The notes beneath the pieces are model-generated. The model was given only the letters and a program-made list of their open reading frames with translations, did no database searches and was not told the origin of the DNA. This document shows positions 8,631 to 18,149 of a stretch of 64,000 nt of DNA, piece after piece. The position numbers were made by a program, and so were the translations under genes. The first letter of the stretch is position 1, and each line of letters opens with the position of its first letter. Source of the stretch: Desulfocucumis palustris (GTDB taxonomy: Bacteria > Bacillota > Desulfotomaculia > Desulfotomaculales > Desulfocucumaceae); NCBI RefSeq assembly GCF_002933875.1, contig NZ_BFAV01000141.1:1-64000 (forward strand), given 5' to 3'.

Positions 8631-8961
8631 GATAATCCTCCACCCCATTTATCAGAATAGCAGTTATCTTACTTCTATCAATTCCGCCTGAGCCGTTTAG
8701 AGGAATCGGATCATGTGCTGGTTCAAAAACCAACCTAAAAGGTTGTTGTAGATCAACAGCAAATCGACCTTTACGCTCACCGGTTAATTCATGTAGTCTT
8801 GGCGGCGGCAAGTGACTGATATCTGATAAACTATCGGCAGCCTTTAATTCAGACAGCCTTTGACGCACCTTCTTTGCAATTTCCGGACCCCATTTTTTTA
8901 TAGACTCCTGTTCTAAATTACATGCTTTCTGTAACTTAGCACAACTAAAGTATATATCCAT
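8599..8961 (-). CDS. HigB/RelE-like toxin
   Basis: The 120-residue basic protein has the length and pattern of HigB-type (RelE/ParE superfamily) mRNA interferases. Features are the central RLHELTGERKGRFAVDL, followed by QPFRLVFEP and ending in a lysine-rich tail. Toxin-first order and overlap with a HigA-like antitoxin are typical of higBA. The second ATG (8961) has GGAG 6 nt upstream and is chosen; the first (8967) is too close to it. Catalytic residues of this superfamily vary, so activity cannot be judged from sequence. AT-rich composition matches its partner. Confidence 0.82.
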   Translation of the reverse strand: MDIYFSCAKLQKACNLEQESIKKWGPEIAKKVRQRLSELKAADSLSDISHLPPPRLHELTGERKGRFAVDLQQPFRLVFEPAHDPIPLNGSGGIDRSKITAILINGVEDYHGKKKKRRSK

Positions 8962-8981
8962 TAGCATCTCCAGTCAAACAT

Positions 8982-9006
8982 ATTATTAACCCTAGGGGTT
9001 AATAAT
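8982..9006. promoter_or_regulatory. Palindromic operator of the higBA-like operon
   Basis: Two perfect 11-bp arms, ATTATTAACCC and GGGTTAATAAT, flank a 3-bp centre (TAG). The palindrome lies 20 bp before the toxin start, just downstream of an exact TATAAT (9012-9017, minus strand). A TTGACA lies at 9040-9045, but with a 22-nt spacer, longer than ideal. Position and symmetry are what a HigA-type autorepressor would use. Confidence 0.75.
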
Positions 9007-9279
9007 TTCTGATTATATCGTTACACAAATGCTAAAATGTGTCAATAAAAAAATGTTCAATTAATTGTAAATACACGGACGCCCTGACGTATGTTTAAAT
9101 CCGCTGAACGCCTTATTCTACTGGTTTTTAACATGTACAAAGGTAGGAGGTAACAGGAGGTAAATGGAAGGGGAAATCAAGGAAATAATTGTTATGGCGT
9201 AGCCTGAAACTATTGATATTACTGCATTTTGATTAGACAATTACTCCTTGTCCCCCAAACATCCAAAAAAGAGTCCACA

Positions 9280-10533
9280 TTAACTGTGCACCCTAATAAT
9301 TCTTGCGCCCAAAGCGCTGTATTTTCTTTCCAGCCGTTCATAACCCCGGTCTATATGCTCTATGTGCTCCACCACGCTGCCGTTTTCGGCGGATAGGGCC
9401 GCCAGCACCAGCGCCGCCCCGGCCCGCAGGTCGGAGGCTTCCACCACTGCTCCGCTAAGCTTTGTCACCCCTTTTATTATGGCGATTTGCCCCTCCACTT
9501 TTATATCGGCGCCCATTCTCCTCAACTCGCTGACATGCTTGTAACGGTTTTCAAAAACCATTTCACTTATTATGCTGGTGCCGTCCGCCGCGGTCAGCAG
9601 CGCCATTATCTGTGGCTGCAAATCGGTGGGAAATCCGGGATAAAACAACGTCTTTATGTCAACGGCTAAAGGCCTGCCCCTGGAGGTGACCCTTAATGTA
9701 TCATCGCCCACCGTGATTTGCGCCCCTGTTTCTTTCAGCTTGGCGATAAGCGATTCCACGTGCTCGGGAATTACATTGGCAACCGTTACGTCGCCCCCTG
9801 TAATGGCCGCCGCGATCATGTGCGTGCCGGCCTCAATGCGGTCGGGGATCACCGTATGTTCCGTGCCGCCCAGGGAAGCAACCCCTTTTATCTTTATAAT
9901 ATCGGTTCCCGCTCCCTTGACGTCGGCGCCCATTTTATTGAGAAAGTTTTGCAGGTCCACTATTTCCGGTTCCCTGGCGGCGTTTCTTATTATTGTGACG
10001 CCCTTGCCCAGCACCGCAGCCATCATTATGTTTTCCGTGGCGCCGACACTGGGCATATCCAGGTGGATTTCAGACCCCGCAAGACAATTTGCCTCGGCGG
10101 TAATGTAGCCGAACTTTTCCGTTATCCTGGCCCCCATGTTGGCCAGGCCCTTTAAATGCAGGTTCATTGGCCTTGACCCGATGTCGCAGCCCCCGGGGTG
10201 GCTGATGGTGATTTTTTTAAAACGGCTCAGCATTGGTCCCAGTACCAGGTTTGATGCCCGCATCTTCCTGGTCAGTTCTTCGCTTACATCCCAGCAGTTA
10301 ATTGCGGCGGCATTCACCCTTACCGTGCTTCCCTCCCTGGTTACCCTGGCCCCCAGGTACTGCAGCACTTCAATCATTACTTCCACGTCTTTCAAAAGGG
10401 GAACCCCGTGTATGACACTCTCCCCCGGATTGAGCAGGGTGGCCGCCAATATCGGCAACGATGCGTTTTTACTGCCGCTTACGCTGATCTTGCCCTGCAG
10501 CCTATGCCCCCCCACAATCATAAATTTTGCCAT
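9280..10533 (-). CDS. murA: UDP-N-acetylglucosamine 1-carboxyvinyltransferase MurA
   Basis: MurA transfers enolpyruvate from PEP to UDP-GlcNAc, the first committed step of peptidoglycan synthesis, in the cytosol. The 417-residue protein shows the EPSP-synthase-like fold motifs: SGSKNASLP near residue 19 (catalytic Lys), RMRASNLVLGPML and the loop HPGGCDIGSRP, whose Cys is the fosfomycin target. The ATG at 10533 has GGAGG 8 nt upstream. An in-frame GTG three codons earlier lies too close to it. It ends the uninterrupted mur block before the toxin-antitoxin pair. Confidence 0.97.
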   Translation of the reverse strand: MAKFMIVGGHRLQGKISVSGSKNASLPILAATLLNPGESVIHGVPLLKDVEVMIEVLQYLGARVTREGSTVRVNAAAINCWDVSEELTRKMRASNLVLGPMLSRFKKITISHPGGCDIGSRPMNLHLKGLANMGARITEKFGYITAEANCLAGSEIHLDMPSVGATENIMMAAVLGKGVTIIRNAAREPEIVDLQNFLNKMGADVKGAGTDIIKIKGVASLGGTEHTVIPDRIEAGTHMIAAAITGGDVTVANVIPEHVESLIAKLKETGAQITVGDDTLRVTSRGRPLAVDIKTLFYPGFPTDLQPQIMALLTAADGTSIISEMVFENRYKHVSELRRMGADIKVEGQIAIIKGVTKLSGAVVEASDLRAGAALVLAALSAENGSVVEHIEHIDRGYERLERKYSALGARIIRVHS

Positions 10534-10549
10534 ATAAGTCACCTCCGCC

Positions 10550-11461
10550 TCAGTTGTCGCCCAATATCTGGACCTCAGTGACCAGTTGTATTCCGGACAT
10601 TTGATTTACCCTGTTCCGGACGGTATTTATCAGGCTAACCACATCCATAGCGGTGGCTTCCCCCAGGTTGACAATAAAATTGGCATGTTTTAAGGATACC
10701 TGGGCGTCCCCGGCTGCAAGCCCCTTACATCCGGCCGACTCTATAAGCCGCCCCGCGGAGTCGCCGGGCGGGTTTTTAAAAACACTTCCGCCGTTCGGTA
10801 AATCGTAAGGTTGAGTTGTTCTCCTCCTGGTTAGAAAGTCGTTAATCTTTTCCCTGATAATCTCCGGAAGGCAGTATTCTCCCCGGAAGACAGCTTCTAC
10901 CACAATATATTCGGAGTTTAACAAATTGCTTCTGCGGTAGCCGAAACCCAGCTCGGAAGCCTCGCGCTTAAAGATATTACCTTCCCGGTCAAGCAGCACA
11001 ACCTCTTTAACCACTTTACTGACGGACGAACCATTGGCCCCGGCGTTCATCACCACAGCCCCGCCCACCGTGCCGGGTATTCCGGCCAGGAATTCAAACC
11101 CGCCGATACCCGCGTCGCAGGCCGCCGCGGAAAGCCGGCCCAGCTTTAACCCGGCCCCGGCGGTGATCATGCCGTCCCGCACATTGAGGGAGTCCATTCC
11201 GGCGCCCAATTTAACCACTAGGCCGCGGATGCCTCCGTCCCGCACCAGCAGGTTGGTGCCGGCGCCGATAACGGTCAGCGGCACGCTCCTGTCCCGGGTA
11301 AATTTTACAATTTGCCGCAAGTCCTCTATACCGTGCAAATCCACCATTATCTGGGCAGGGCCGCCGATGCGCCAGCTGGTATGCCGGCGCATCGGCTCCT
11401 CTTCCCAAATGGGGCTGGCTATTATTTCCCCCAAATCCCAGGCCAAACCCTTCGAAGGCAT
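10550..11461 (-). CDS. murB: UDP-N-acetylenolpyruvoylglucosamine reductase MurB
   Basis: MurB is an FAD enzyme that reduces enolpyruvyl-UDP-GlcNAc to UDP-MurNAc with NADPH. The 303-residue type II-length protein has the N-terminal HTSWRIGGPA and VIGAGTNLLVRDGGIRG (FAD binding), then GIPGTVGGAVVMNAGANG. YRRSN and the catalytic-Ser region GGSVFKNP follow. The ATG follows GGAGGG by about 9 nt. Gene order murC-murB-murA with gaps of 1-16 bp points to one transcript. Confidence 0.97.
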   Translation of the reverse strand: MPSKGLAWDLGEIIASPIWEEEPMRRHTSWRIGGPAQIMVDLHGIEDLRQIVKFTRDRSVPLTVIGAGTNLLVRDGGIRGLVVKLGAGMDSLNVRDGMITAGAGLKLGRLSAAACDAGIGGFEFLAGIPGTVGGAVVMNAGANGSSVSKVVKEVVLLDREGNIFKREASELGFGYRRSNLLNSEYIVVEAVFRGEYCLPEIIREKINDFLTRRRTTQPYDLPNGGSVFKNPPGDSAGRLIESAGCKGLAAGDAQVSLKHANFIVNLGEATAMDVVSLINTVRNRVNQMSGIQLVTEVQILGDN

Positions 11462-11462
11462 A

Positions 11463-12848
11463 TTAGCTTCCCTCCACAGCCTGGAGCCTCTTTACCAAAT
11501 CAATCCCCGCCGTCCATATATTTCCCGCGCCCATGGTCAGAATCAAATCCCCGGGCCGGACAAAATCCACCAGATAATTGACTATGTCTTCACGGGTGGG
11601 AAGATATGTCACCGGCCTGTTTTCGAAGTTTTCAATAGCTTCCGCAATAATCCGGCCGCTGACGCCTTCTATGGGCTGCTCGCCGGCGCTGTATATATCA
11701 CTCAGTATTATCACGTCGGCATCGGAAAAGGCCGTGCCAAAACGTTCCCTCAATAAAGACGTCCGGGTATAACGATGGGGCTGGAACACCGATATAACCC
11801 TGCCCATGCCAACCTGCCGGGCCGCTCTCAGCGTAGCTTTAATTTCACTGGGATGGTGCGCGTAATCATCCACCACCCTTATGCCCCGCACCTCTCCCAG
11901 CACTTGAAACCTTCTTCCGGCGCCTCTGAATTTTTTCAGCGCCCCGGCTATATCAAAAAACTCCAGCCCCGCCCAGCGGGCCGCAGCCACCACCCCCAGG
12001 GCGTTGGACATGTTGTGGATTCCCGGCACCAGCAGTTCCAGCATACCCAGGAACTCGCCCCTGAAATACACTTCCGCCCGGGATACCGCCCCGTTCAAAT
12101 AAATGTTCCGAAGGGTGTAATCCGCCTCCTGCCTGTGTACGCCGTAAAACATCCGGGGGCCTTTAAAATCCGCGGCCACTTCCCTCACCCCGGGGTCATC
12201 CAGGCACAATACAGCCATACCATCGGAGGGAATCTTGTTTATGAACCCCCTGAAGGCTTCTTTAATTTTCTCCACCGTACCGTAGTAATCAAGGTGGTCA
12301 TCCTCCACATTGGTTATTATCGCCGCAGTGGGGTCCAGTTTTAGAAAAGAGCCGTCACTCTCGTCCGCCTCGGCAACCAGATATTCGCCCCGCCCCAGTT
12401 TGGCGTTACCGCCAATATCGTTCAATTCACCTCCAACCACAATGGTGGGGTCAAGGCTGTTGCTTTCCAACACCAGGGCCAGCATGGATGTGGTGGTGGT
12501 TTTCCCGTGGGCCCCGGCCACGGCTATGCCTCGCTGTCTCTTCATCAGCAGGGCCAGCAGTTCCGCCCGGTGGATAACCGGAATGCCCTTTCTTTCGGCC
12601 TGCAAAAGCTCCGGATTATCTTTTTTAATGGCGCTGGACACCACCACCATCTGCACATGGCCCACATTTTCCCCCCGGTGACCGGTGAAGCATACGGCAC
12701 CCTGCTTTTCAAGCCGTTCGGTCACCTTGGTTCCGGCCAAATCCGATCCGCTGACATGGTGTCCAAGTTCCAGTAATATTCTTGCCAGGCCACTCATACC
12801 GGCTCCGCCGATTCCTATGAAGTGCACCCGTTCAGGTATAACGTGCAA
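11463..12848 (-). CDS. murC: UDP-N-acetylmuramate--L-alanine ligase MurC
   Basis: MurC adds L-Ala to UDP-MurNAc using ATP. The protein begins with the Rossmann-like VHFIGIGGAGMSG. It has the Mur-ligase P-loop AGAHGKTTTTSML near residue 100, the central EADESDGSF and the C-terminal DDYAHHPSEI. The start is uncertain. I place it at TTG 12848, 11 nt after GGAGGAG, giving 461 residues and the usual short lead before the Rossmann motif. The frame stays open to an ATG at 12917 without a ribosome site. The product feeds MurD, encoded upstream in the same cluster. Confidence 0.93.
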   Translation of the reverse strand: MHVIPERVHFIGIGGAGMSGLARILLELGHHVSGSDLAGTKVTERLEKQGAVCFTGHRGENVGHVQMVVVSSAIKKDNPELLQAERKGIPVIHRAELLALLMKRQRGIAVAGAHGKTTTTSMLALVLESNSLDPTIVVGGELNDIGGNAKLGRGEYLVAEADESDGSFLKLDPTAAIITNVEDDHLDYYGTVEKIKEAFRGFINKIPSDGMAVLCLDDPGVREVAADFKGPRMFYGVHRQEADYTLRNIYLNGAVSRAEVYFRGEFLGMLELLVPGIHNMSNALGVVAAARWAGLEFFDIAGALKKFRGAGRRFQVLGEVRGIRVVDDYAHHPSEIKATLRAARQVGMGRVISVFQPHRYTRTSLLRERFGTAFSDADVIILSDIYSAGEQPIEGVSGRIIAEAIENFENRPVTYLPTREDIVNYLVDFVRPGDLILTMGAGNIWTAGIDLVKRLQAVEGS

Positions 12849-13168
12849 CTGCTTATCATCTCCTCCCGAAACGGTCTGCAGCATACTTTGGCAGGGAGAC
12901 GCCGCACTTACAGGCAATCGTGCCTGCTTCCCCCGGCCCGGAAAAGAGCCGAAAGATAGGATATATTATGCGCAGTCCGGATAAGGTGTTACTGGCGACG
13001 CCTTCTCCCCCCGTCCTTTAGGGGCCGGGATTGACGCTTCGCCAAAATTTTGGGATTTAGTGGTAAAACATCCTACTTGTTTTTCAAAAAGCCTCCGGGT
13101 TCCCTTTGAAGGCATGTCCAACTGTTATATATGAACCCATAAAATGCCTTTTTTCAATAACATTTCTA
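12849..13168. other. Intergenic stretch upstream of murC
   Basis: About 320 bp separates murG from murC. I see GC-rich complementary segments around 12990-13040 but no terminator with a T-run, no confident promoter and no small gene. If murC really starts upstream at 12917, the true gap is 251 bp. Confidence 0.4.
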
Positions 13169-14302
13169 TCAATTATTGAGTATTATTTGCACACAGTCAA
13201 GTATATCCTCCAGTGCCCGGGGTTTTCCCATCCTTTTGCTGGATTCGGCCATACCGGCAAGCCTGGAAACATCCCCCAGCAACCGGCGGGCATTACTGAA
13301 CAGTATGTCGCCACTCAAATCGGCATCCCTGATGACCAATGCCGCCCCGGTACTTTCCAGCGCCCGGGCGTTGTACTCCTGGTGATTGCCCGCCGCGTAG
13401 GGATACGGTATCAGAATGGCGGGCAATCCCAGCACGGTTAATTCCGCCAGTGTCGCCGCTCCCGCCCGGCAAATCACCAGGTCGCTGGCAGCCAGGGCGT
13501 CAGGCATATCGTACAGGTACGAAGTAATGGTAATATTCCCATTATTAGCCAACAATATACCGCTATTATCCAATCCCTCCATGAATTCCTTGTGCTGGCG
13601 AGGGCCGGTCACATGAAGAAAATGAACCTTCCCGGGTAAGCCGCAATGCCCGGCCCCTTCCCCGTGAAGACTTTTAAATAGCCCGGCCATGGCCCTGTTC
13701 AGGCTGCCGGCCCCCTGGCTGCCGCCAAAGGAAAGGACAAGCCGGGCTTCTTCGGGTATGCCCAGCTTGTCCCGGGATGCCCGCCGGTCTTTAAGCAATA
13801 TCTCCGGACGCACCGGAAGCCCGGTAACCTTGGTCCGGGCCTTAGATGTAAAATACTTCTTTGAATCCTCAAAGGTGAGTGCAATATGGTCGACAAACCT
13901 GGCCAGAATCCTGTTGGTTATGCCCGGCAGCGCGTTCTGCTCATGAATAAGGGTGGGTATCCCGCAAAGGGAAGCCGCCAGCACCACCGGGCCGCAGACA
14001 TACCCGCCGGTACCCACCACAGCGGCGGGACGAATCTGCCTAATATACCTCCAGGCCTGGGCGACTCCCCGGGCGGCCCGCCAGGCTACCTTAATATTGG
14101 ATGGTGACAGGCTTCTTTTAAACCCCTCCAGATGTATGGGCAGAAAGGGAAAGCCGGATTTCGGCACTATATCCGATTCCATGCCCCTGGTGCCGCCTAT
14201 GTAATGTATTTCGGCCCCGAACCGCTCCTCAAGTCCCCGGGCAATGGCCAGGGCAGGGTAGATATGCCCGCCCGTGCCTCCCCCGGTCACCACAAAACGC
14301 AA
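13169..14302 (-). CDS. murG: Lipid II synthase MurG
   Basis: MurG is the peripheral membrane GT28 glycosyltransferase that adds GlcNAc to lipid I, forming lipid II. The 377-residue protein opens with RFVVTGGGTGGHIYPALAIA, the first G-loop. It has TGGYVCGPVV, a third G-loop region with FGGSQGAGSLN near residue 190, and the nucleotide-binding RAGAATLAELTVLGLPAILIPYP. I choose TTG at 14302, 8 nt after AGAGGTG, which yields the usual MRFVVTGGG start. A GTG nine bases earlier overlaps that ribosome site. Confidence 0.96.
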   Translation of the reverse strand: MRFVVTGGGTGGHIYPALAIARGLEERFGAEIHYIGGTRGMESDIVPKSGFPFLPIHLEGFKRSLSPSNIKVAWRAARGVAQAWRYIRQIRPAAVVGTGGYVCGPVVLAASLCGIPTLIHEQNALPGITNRILARFVDHIALTFEDSKKYFTSKARTKVTGLPVRPEILLKDRRASRDKLGIPEEARLVLSFGGSQGAGSLNRAMAGLFKSLHGEGAGHCGLPGKVHFLHVTGPRQHKEFMEGLDNSGILLANNGNITITSYLYDMPDALAASDLVICRAGAATLAELTVLGLPAILIPYPYAAGNHQEYNARALESTGAALVIRDADLSGDILFSNARRLLGDVSRLAGMAESSKRMGKPRALEDILDCVQIILNN

Positions 14303-14330
14303 AGTACCCACACCTCTTCCCTTAACCCTT

Positions 14331-15437
14331 TTATTTTGGAGTAATATAGCGGGATATATTCAGCAAAACCCCCACGCCCATAAGGGTAAACACCAGTGAT
14401 GTTCCCCCGAAGCTTAAAAAGGGGAGGGTGATGCCGGTGACGGGAAGCGTGCTGGTGACAACGCCCAGGTTAATTATGGCCTGCAGGCCTATACCCGACA
14501 CTATGCCGGCCGCCAGAAGGCTTCCAAAGGAATCCGGGGCTGTGATGGCAATTTTAAAGCCCCTCCAGATAAACATGATAAACAGCAGAATCACCAGGGC
14601 GCCGCCGATAAAGCCCAGTTCCTCCCCAATTACGGCAAAAATAAAGTCCGTTTGCCTTTCCGGCAGGTATAAAAATTTGGAGTGGCGTCCCTGGCCAAGG
14701 CCCGTGCCCAGAAGCCCGCCGGAGCCGATGGACATGAGGGAATTGAGAATTTGCCAGCCGGCCCCCGAGGGGTCTTTTTGAGGATCCAGGAAAGCCATGA
14801 ATCTATTATAACGGTATTCCTCGGAAAAGATTGCCGCCAGAACGGCCCCCACTCCCGCAGCACCTATTCCAATGATATGAGAAATCCTCACCCCGGCGGC
14901 AAACATCATCACGAATATGGTCGCCACCAGAGTCATCGCTGTTCCCAGGTCGGGCTCCTTCAGTATCAGCAGTCCGGCAGCCCCGGCCACCATTAGAAAG
15001 GGCAACATTCCCTCGGTAAAGCTCTGAATTTTATCCCTTTTCCGGGACAACCCGTAAGCGGTGAAAACAATAATGCAAAACTTCACCAGTTCCGAAGGCT
15101 GAAAGCTGTAAAAACCCAGGTTCAGCCAGCGCTGGGCGCCCAGCCTGGATTCACCCAGCGGGGTAAGTACCGCCAGCAGCAGCACGAACCCGGTTATCAA
15201 TAAATATTTGGCCCATCTTTTAAGCTCATGGTAATCATATTTAACCATCAGGCCCATAATAAACACGCCGATTACCGCGTGCACAAGCTGCCGCAGCAAA
15301 AAGTGAAAGGGATTGTTAAAGGGGGGAAACATGGCGTAATAACTGCTGGAACTGAAAACCATCACTATGCCGACGCTCAAAAGCATCATTACGGTTATAA
15401 AAAGTATGAAATCAGGTGATTTTTTCTTGGCCATCAT
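14331..15437 (-). CDS. ftsW: SEDS peptidoglycan polymerase FtsW/SpoVE
   Basis: This SEDS-family glycosyltransferase polymerises lipid II at the septum together with a class B PBP. The 368-residue protein has about ten membrane segments and the family hallmarks. These are GESRLGAQRWLNLGFYSFQPSELVK, with the functionally essential Asp/Glu loop region, and LPVTGITLPFLSFGGTSL near the C-terminus. Between murD and murG this position is occupied by spoVE in Bacillus, and the PBP in this cluster is SpoVD-like. A dual vegetative and sporulation role is therefore possible. Confidence 0.93.
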   Translation of the reverse strand: MMAKKKSPDFILFITVMMLLSVGIVMVFSSSSYYAMFPPFNNPFHFLLRQLVHAVIGVFIMGLMVKYDYHELKRWAKYLLITGFVLLLAVLTPLGESRLGAQRWLNLGFYSFQPSELVKFCIIVFTAYGLSRKRDKIQSFTEGMLPFLMVAGAAGLLILKEPDLGTAMTLVATIFVMMFAAGVRISHIIGIGAAGVGAVLAAIFSEEYRYNRFMAFLDPQKDPSGAGWQILNSLMSIGSGGLLGTGLGQGRHSKFLYLPERQTDFIFAVIGEELGFIGGALVILLFIMFIWRGFKIAITAPDSFGSLLAAGIVSGIGLQAIINLGVVTSTLPVTGITLPFLSFGGTSLVFTLMGVGVLLNISRYITPK

Positions 15438-15509
15438 TTTCTTCCACCCCCAAAAACCGCCTGTGGACAGCCTGGTATCCCGTGGAAAGCCGTCCCCGCG
15501 GCGCTCTTT

Positions 15510-16913
15510 TTAGCCGTCCGATGACGCCGGACCCGGAGCGGCAAGATCCGCACACCCTTCCGCCAGCCGGCGCACAATTTCTTTGAAATAATTTCCCCGC
15601 TCTTCATAGCTGTTGAACATATCCCAGCTGGCACAGGCCGGGGACAGCAGCACCACTTCCCCGGGTCCGGCCGCCCGGTGGGCCAGGATGACCGCCTCCC
15701 TGAAGTCGCCGGCGCGAAGTATATTTTTTATACCGGCTTCCCGGGCCGCTTTCTCCATCTCCCCGGCGCATTGCCCCAGCACCACCATGACCCTGGTTGT
15801 TTCCGCAGCCTTGCGGGTAAACTGGCTGAAATCATTGCCCTTGTTTTTCCCACCGGCTATAAGCACCAGCGGCTGCCGGTAGGCTTCCACGGCTTTAATG
15901 CTGGCATCCGGATTGGTACCCTTGGAATCGTTGATATATTTGACCCCGTTAATTTCCGCCACAAATTCCAGCCTGTGCTCAACCCCTTTAAAACTTTCCA
16001 GGGTGCGGGCCAGGCTTTGGGGAGAAACCCCCAGGACACAGGCACAGGCCACCGCCGCCAGGGCGTTTTCCAGGTTATGGCCGCCGGGAATCTGCAGCTT
16101 GTCCTTGCCCAGCACTTCTATTTCCCGGCCGGAGAAGGAAATAACAATATTGCCTTCCCTTACATAAACCCCTTCTTCTAAAATATGCCTGCCGCTGAAA
16201 AATATTACTTTTCCTTTGGTCATTGCGGACATCGACCGGGTAAGCGGGTCGTCATAATTAAGAACGGTGTAATCCTCCCGGCCCTGGTTGGAAAAAATAA
16301 GTCCCTTGGCTTTTTTATAGCCCTCCATGTCGCCATGCCTGTCCAGATGGTCGGGGGTTATATTCAACAGGGCAGCCACCCTGGGCCTGAAGCTGCGAAC
16401 CGTTTCCAGCTGAAAGCTGGAAACCTCGGCGACGATTATATCACCGGAACCGTAATTTTCCACCCGGTCAATCAGGGGAATTCCTATATTGCCGGCCACC
16501 AGGGTATTATAGCCGGCATCCCTGAACATTTCCCCCACCAGGGTGGTGGTGGTGGTCTTGCCGTTGGTGCCGGTAATGGCCACCATGGGGGCCGCGGCGT
16601 AGCCAAAGGCCAGTTCCAGTTCACCCAGCACGGGAATGCCCAGGCATCCGGCCTGCCGCACCGGAGTGATGGTGGGAGGCACCCCGGGGCTTATTACCAG
16701 AAAATCAAAGTCATCCCGGTTTATTTGCGGATATTCTCCCAGCTCAAGCTTAACCCCGGCTTTTTCCAGACCGTCCGGGGAGCCTTTAAAATCTTCACGC
16801 TTCTTGCCGTCGGTCAGGGTCACCAGGGCACCCTTGCGATTTAAAAATCCGGCAGTTGACAGACCGGTCTTGCCGGCGCCAACCACCAGCACCTTTTTAT
16901 TTTTCACTTCCAC
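15510..16913 (-). CDS. murD: UDP-N-acetylmuramoyl-L-alanine--D-glutamate ligase MurD
   Basis: MurD adds D-Glu to UDP-MurNAc-L-Ala. In this 467-residue protein the N-terminal domain starts with VLVVGAGKTGLSTAGFL. The ATPase domain has AITGTNGKTTTTTLV near residue 114 and AEVSSFQLE. The C-terminal domain has NDSKGTNPDASIKAVEAY and LLSPACASWDMF. The start is GTG with AAGGAG 9 nt upstream. It is separated from mraY by 124 bp with no clear terminator. Confidence 0.97.
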   Translation of the reverse strand: MEVKNKKVLVVGAGKTGLSTAGFLNRKGALVTLTDGKKREDFKGSPDGLEKAGVKLELGEYPQINRDDFDFLVISPGVPPTITPVRQAGCLGIPVLGELELAFGYAAAPMVAITGTNGKTTTTTLVGEMFRDAGYNTLVAGNIGIPLIDRVENYGSGDIIVAEVSSFQLETVRSFRPRVAALLNITPDHLDRHGDMEGYKKAKGLIFSNQGREDYTVLNYDDPLTRSMSAMTKGKVIFFSGRHILEEGVYVREGNIVISFSGREIEVLGKDKLQIPGGHNLENALAAVACACVLGVSPQSLARTLESFKGVEHRLEFVAEINGVKYINDSKGTNPDASIKAVEAYRQPLVLIAGGKNKGNDFSQFTRKAAETTRVMVVLGQCAGEMEKAAREAGIKNILRAGDFREAVILAHRAAGPGEVVLLSPACASWDMFNSYEERGNYFKEIVRRLAEGCADLAAPGPASSDG

Positions 16914-17037
16914 AGCTTCTTGCTCCTTTGAGATTGACTTACTGCAAAATCCCGGCGTATAAGCAAATTTACAATATAAGGTTGCAATCCGCGGGAAACG
17001 GCATCCCGCAACCGTACAGGCAAACTACACTTGTTAA

Positions 17038-18030
17038 CTAACCCAGGCGATACAAACCCGCAATGCCCAGCACCGAAAATACCAGGGTAATGGCGGTGAA
17101 TGTCAATACAATCCTGTTTTCGCTCCAATTGCCCAGCTCAAAATGATGGTGCAGGGGGCTCATGCGAAAAACCCTGCGGTGAAACACCTGAAAGGAAAAA
17201 ACCTGGATAATTACCGAAAGCGCCTCAGCCACATATATAATACCGATAATAATAAGAAACAGCTCGCTGCGGGTTATGATGGCAGCGGCTCCCAGCGCCC
17301 CCCCCAGGGCCAGTGAACCCGTATCCCCCATGAATACCCTGGCCGGATGACGGTTATACAGCAAAAAACCCATGCAGCCTCCGGCCACCGAAGCCATTAC
17401 AAGAGCCACCCCGGTTTTGCCCGCCATCAGTGAAATAAGCAAAAAGGCAACCGCTACAATGGCTGTTACCCCTGCGGCAAGCCCGTCCAGCCCATCCGTC
17501 AGGTTTACACCGTTGGTGGCGGACAAAATCACCAGCACCGCGAATAACATATAACCCCAAAATCCCAGGTCTATGGAAACGCCTCCCGGAGCGAATAAAC
17601 CGCTGAAAGGGATAATCACATCGGTTCCCCGCCCCAGGGTTGATACGGACAGCAGCGCCAGCAGCAAACCCACCAGCACCTGGCCTGTTATTTTTTCCCT
17701 GGCCCTTAGCCCCAGGGGTCTCTTGAGGGCAATTTTGATGAAATCGTCAAGAAAACCTATAAAGCCTATACCAAGGGTGGTGGCCAGCACCAGAAACCCG
17801 TCCGGGTGGCGAAGGGATAGAATCCCGCCGGCCACGGCTATCCCCGCCAAAAACATCACCCCGCCCATGGTGGGTGTCCCGGTTTTCGCCAGATGGCTGG
17901 CGGGGCCGTCGTCACGCACGTTTTGCCCGAATTTCAGCCTTTTAAGAACAGGAATCACCAGAGGGCCCAGCAGGGCCGTTACAGCAAAGGAGATCGCCAG
18001 TGATTCCAGAATAATCAGAGTTTCTGGCAT
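17038..18030 (-). CDS. mraY: Phospho-MurNAc-pentapeptide transferase MraY
   Basis: MraY transfers phospho-MurNAc-pentapeptide to undecaprenyl phosphate, making lipid I at the inner membrane face. The 330-residue protein has about ten membrane helices. Conserved Asp/His motifs are present: TPTMGGVMFL near the N-terminus, GFLDDFIKI near residue 90, TNGVNLTDGLDGLAAG, VFMGDTGSLALGG and the C-terminal SPLHHHFEL. All are intact. The ribosome site is weak. It lies between murF and murD as in most Firmicutes. Confidence 0.97.
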   Translation of the reverse strand: MPETLIILESLAISFAVTALLGPLVIPVLKRLKFGQNVRDDGPASHLAKTGTPTMGGVMFLAGIAVAGGILSLRHPDGFLVLATTLGIGFIGFLDDFIKIALKRPLGLRAREKITGQVLVGLLLALLSVSTLGRGTDVIIPFSGLFAPGGVSIDLGFWGYMLFAVLVILSATNGVNLTDGLDGLAAGVTAIVAVAFLLISLMAGKTGVALVMASVAGGCMGFLLYNRHPARVFMGDTGSLALGGALGAAAIITRSELFLIIIGIIYVAEALSVIIQVFSFQVFHRRVFRMSPLHHHFELGNWSENRIVLTFTAITLVFSVLGIAGLYRLG

Positions 18031-18149
18031 TATTAATCCGGAATTGTTCCGGTCACCCCCATCTCACCATATCTTAATATTTTAACGCCGGTAAATAATT
18101 CACCCCAACAGCTTATGCCTGCCCGGGCCAGAAGTTTCCATAAATCCTT

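Noticed and set aside
9121-9200. Plus-strand AGGAGGTAA-ATG in the gap before murA
   Set aside because: The frame stops after 12 codons; it may be the start of a decayed gene, but nothing beyond can be read.
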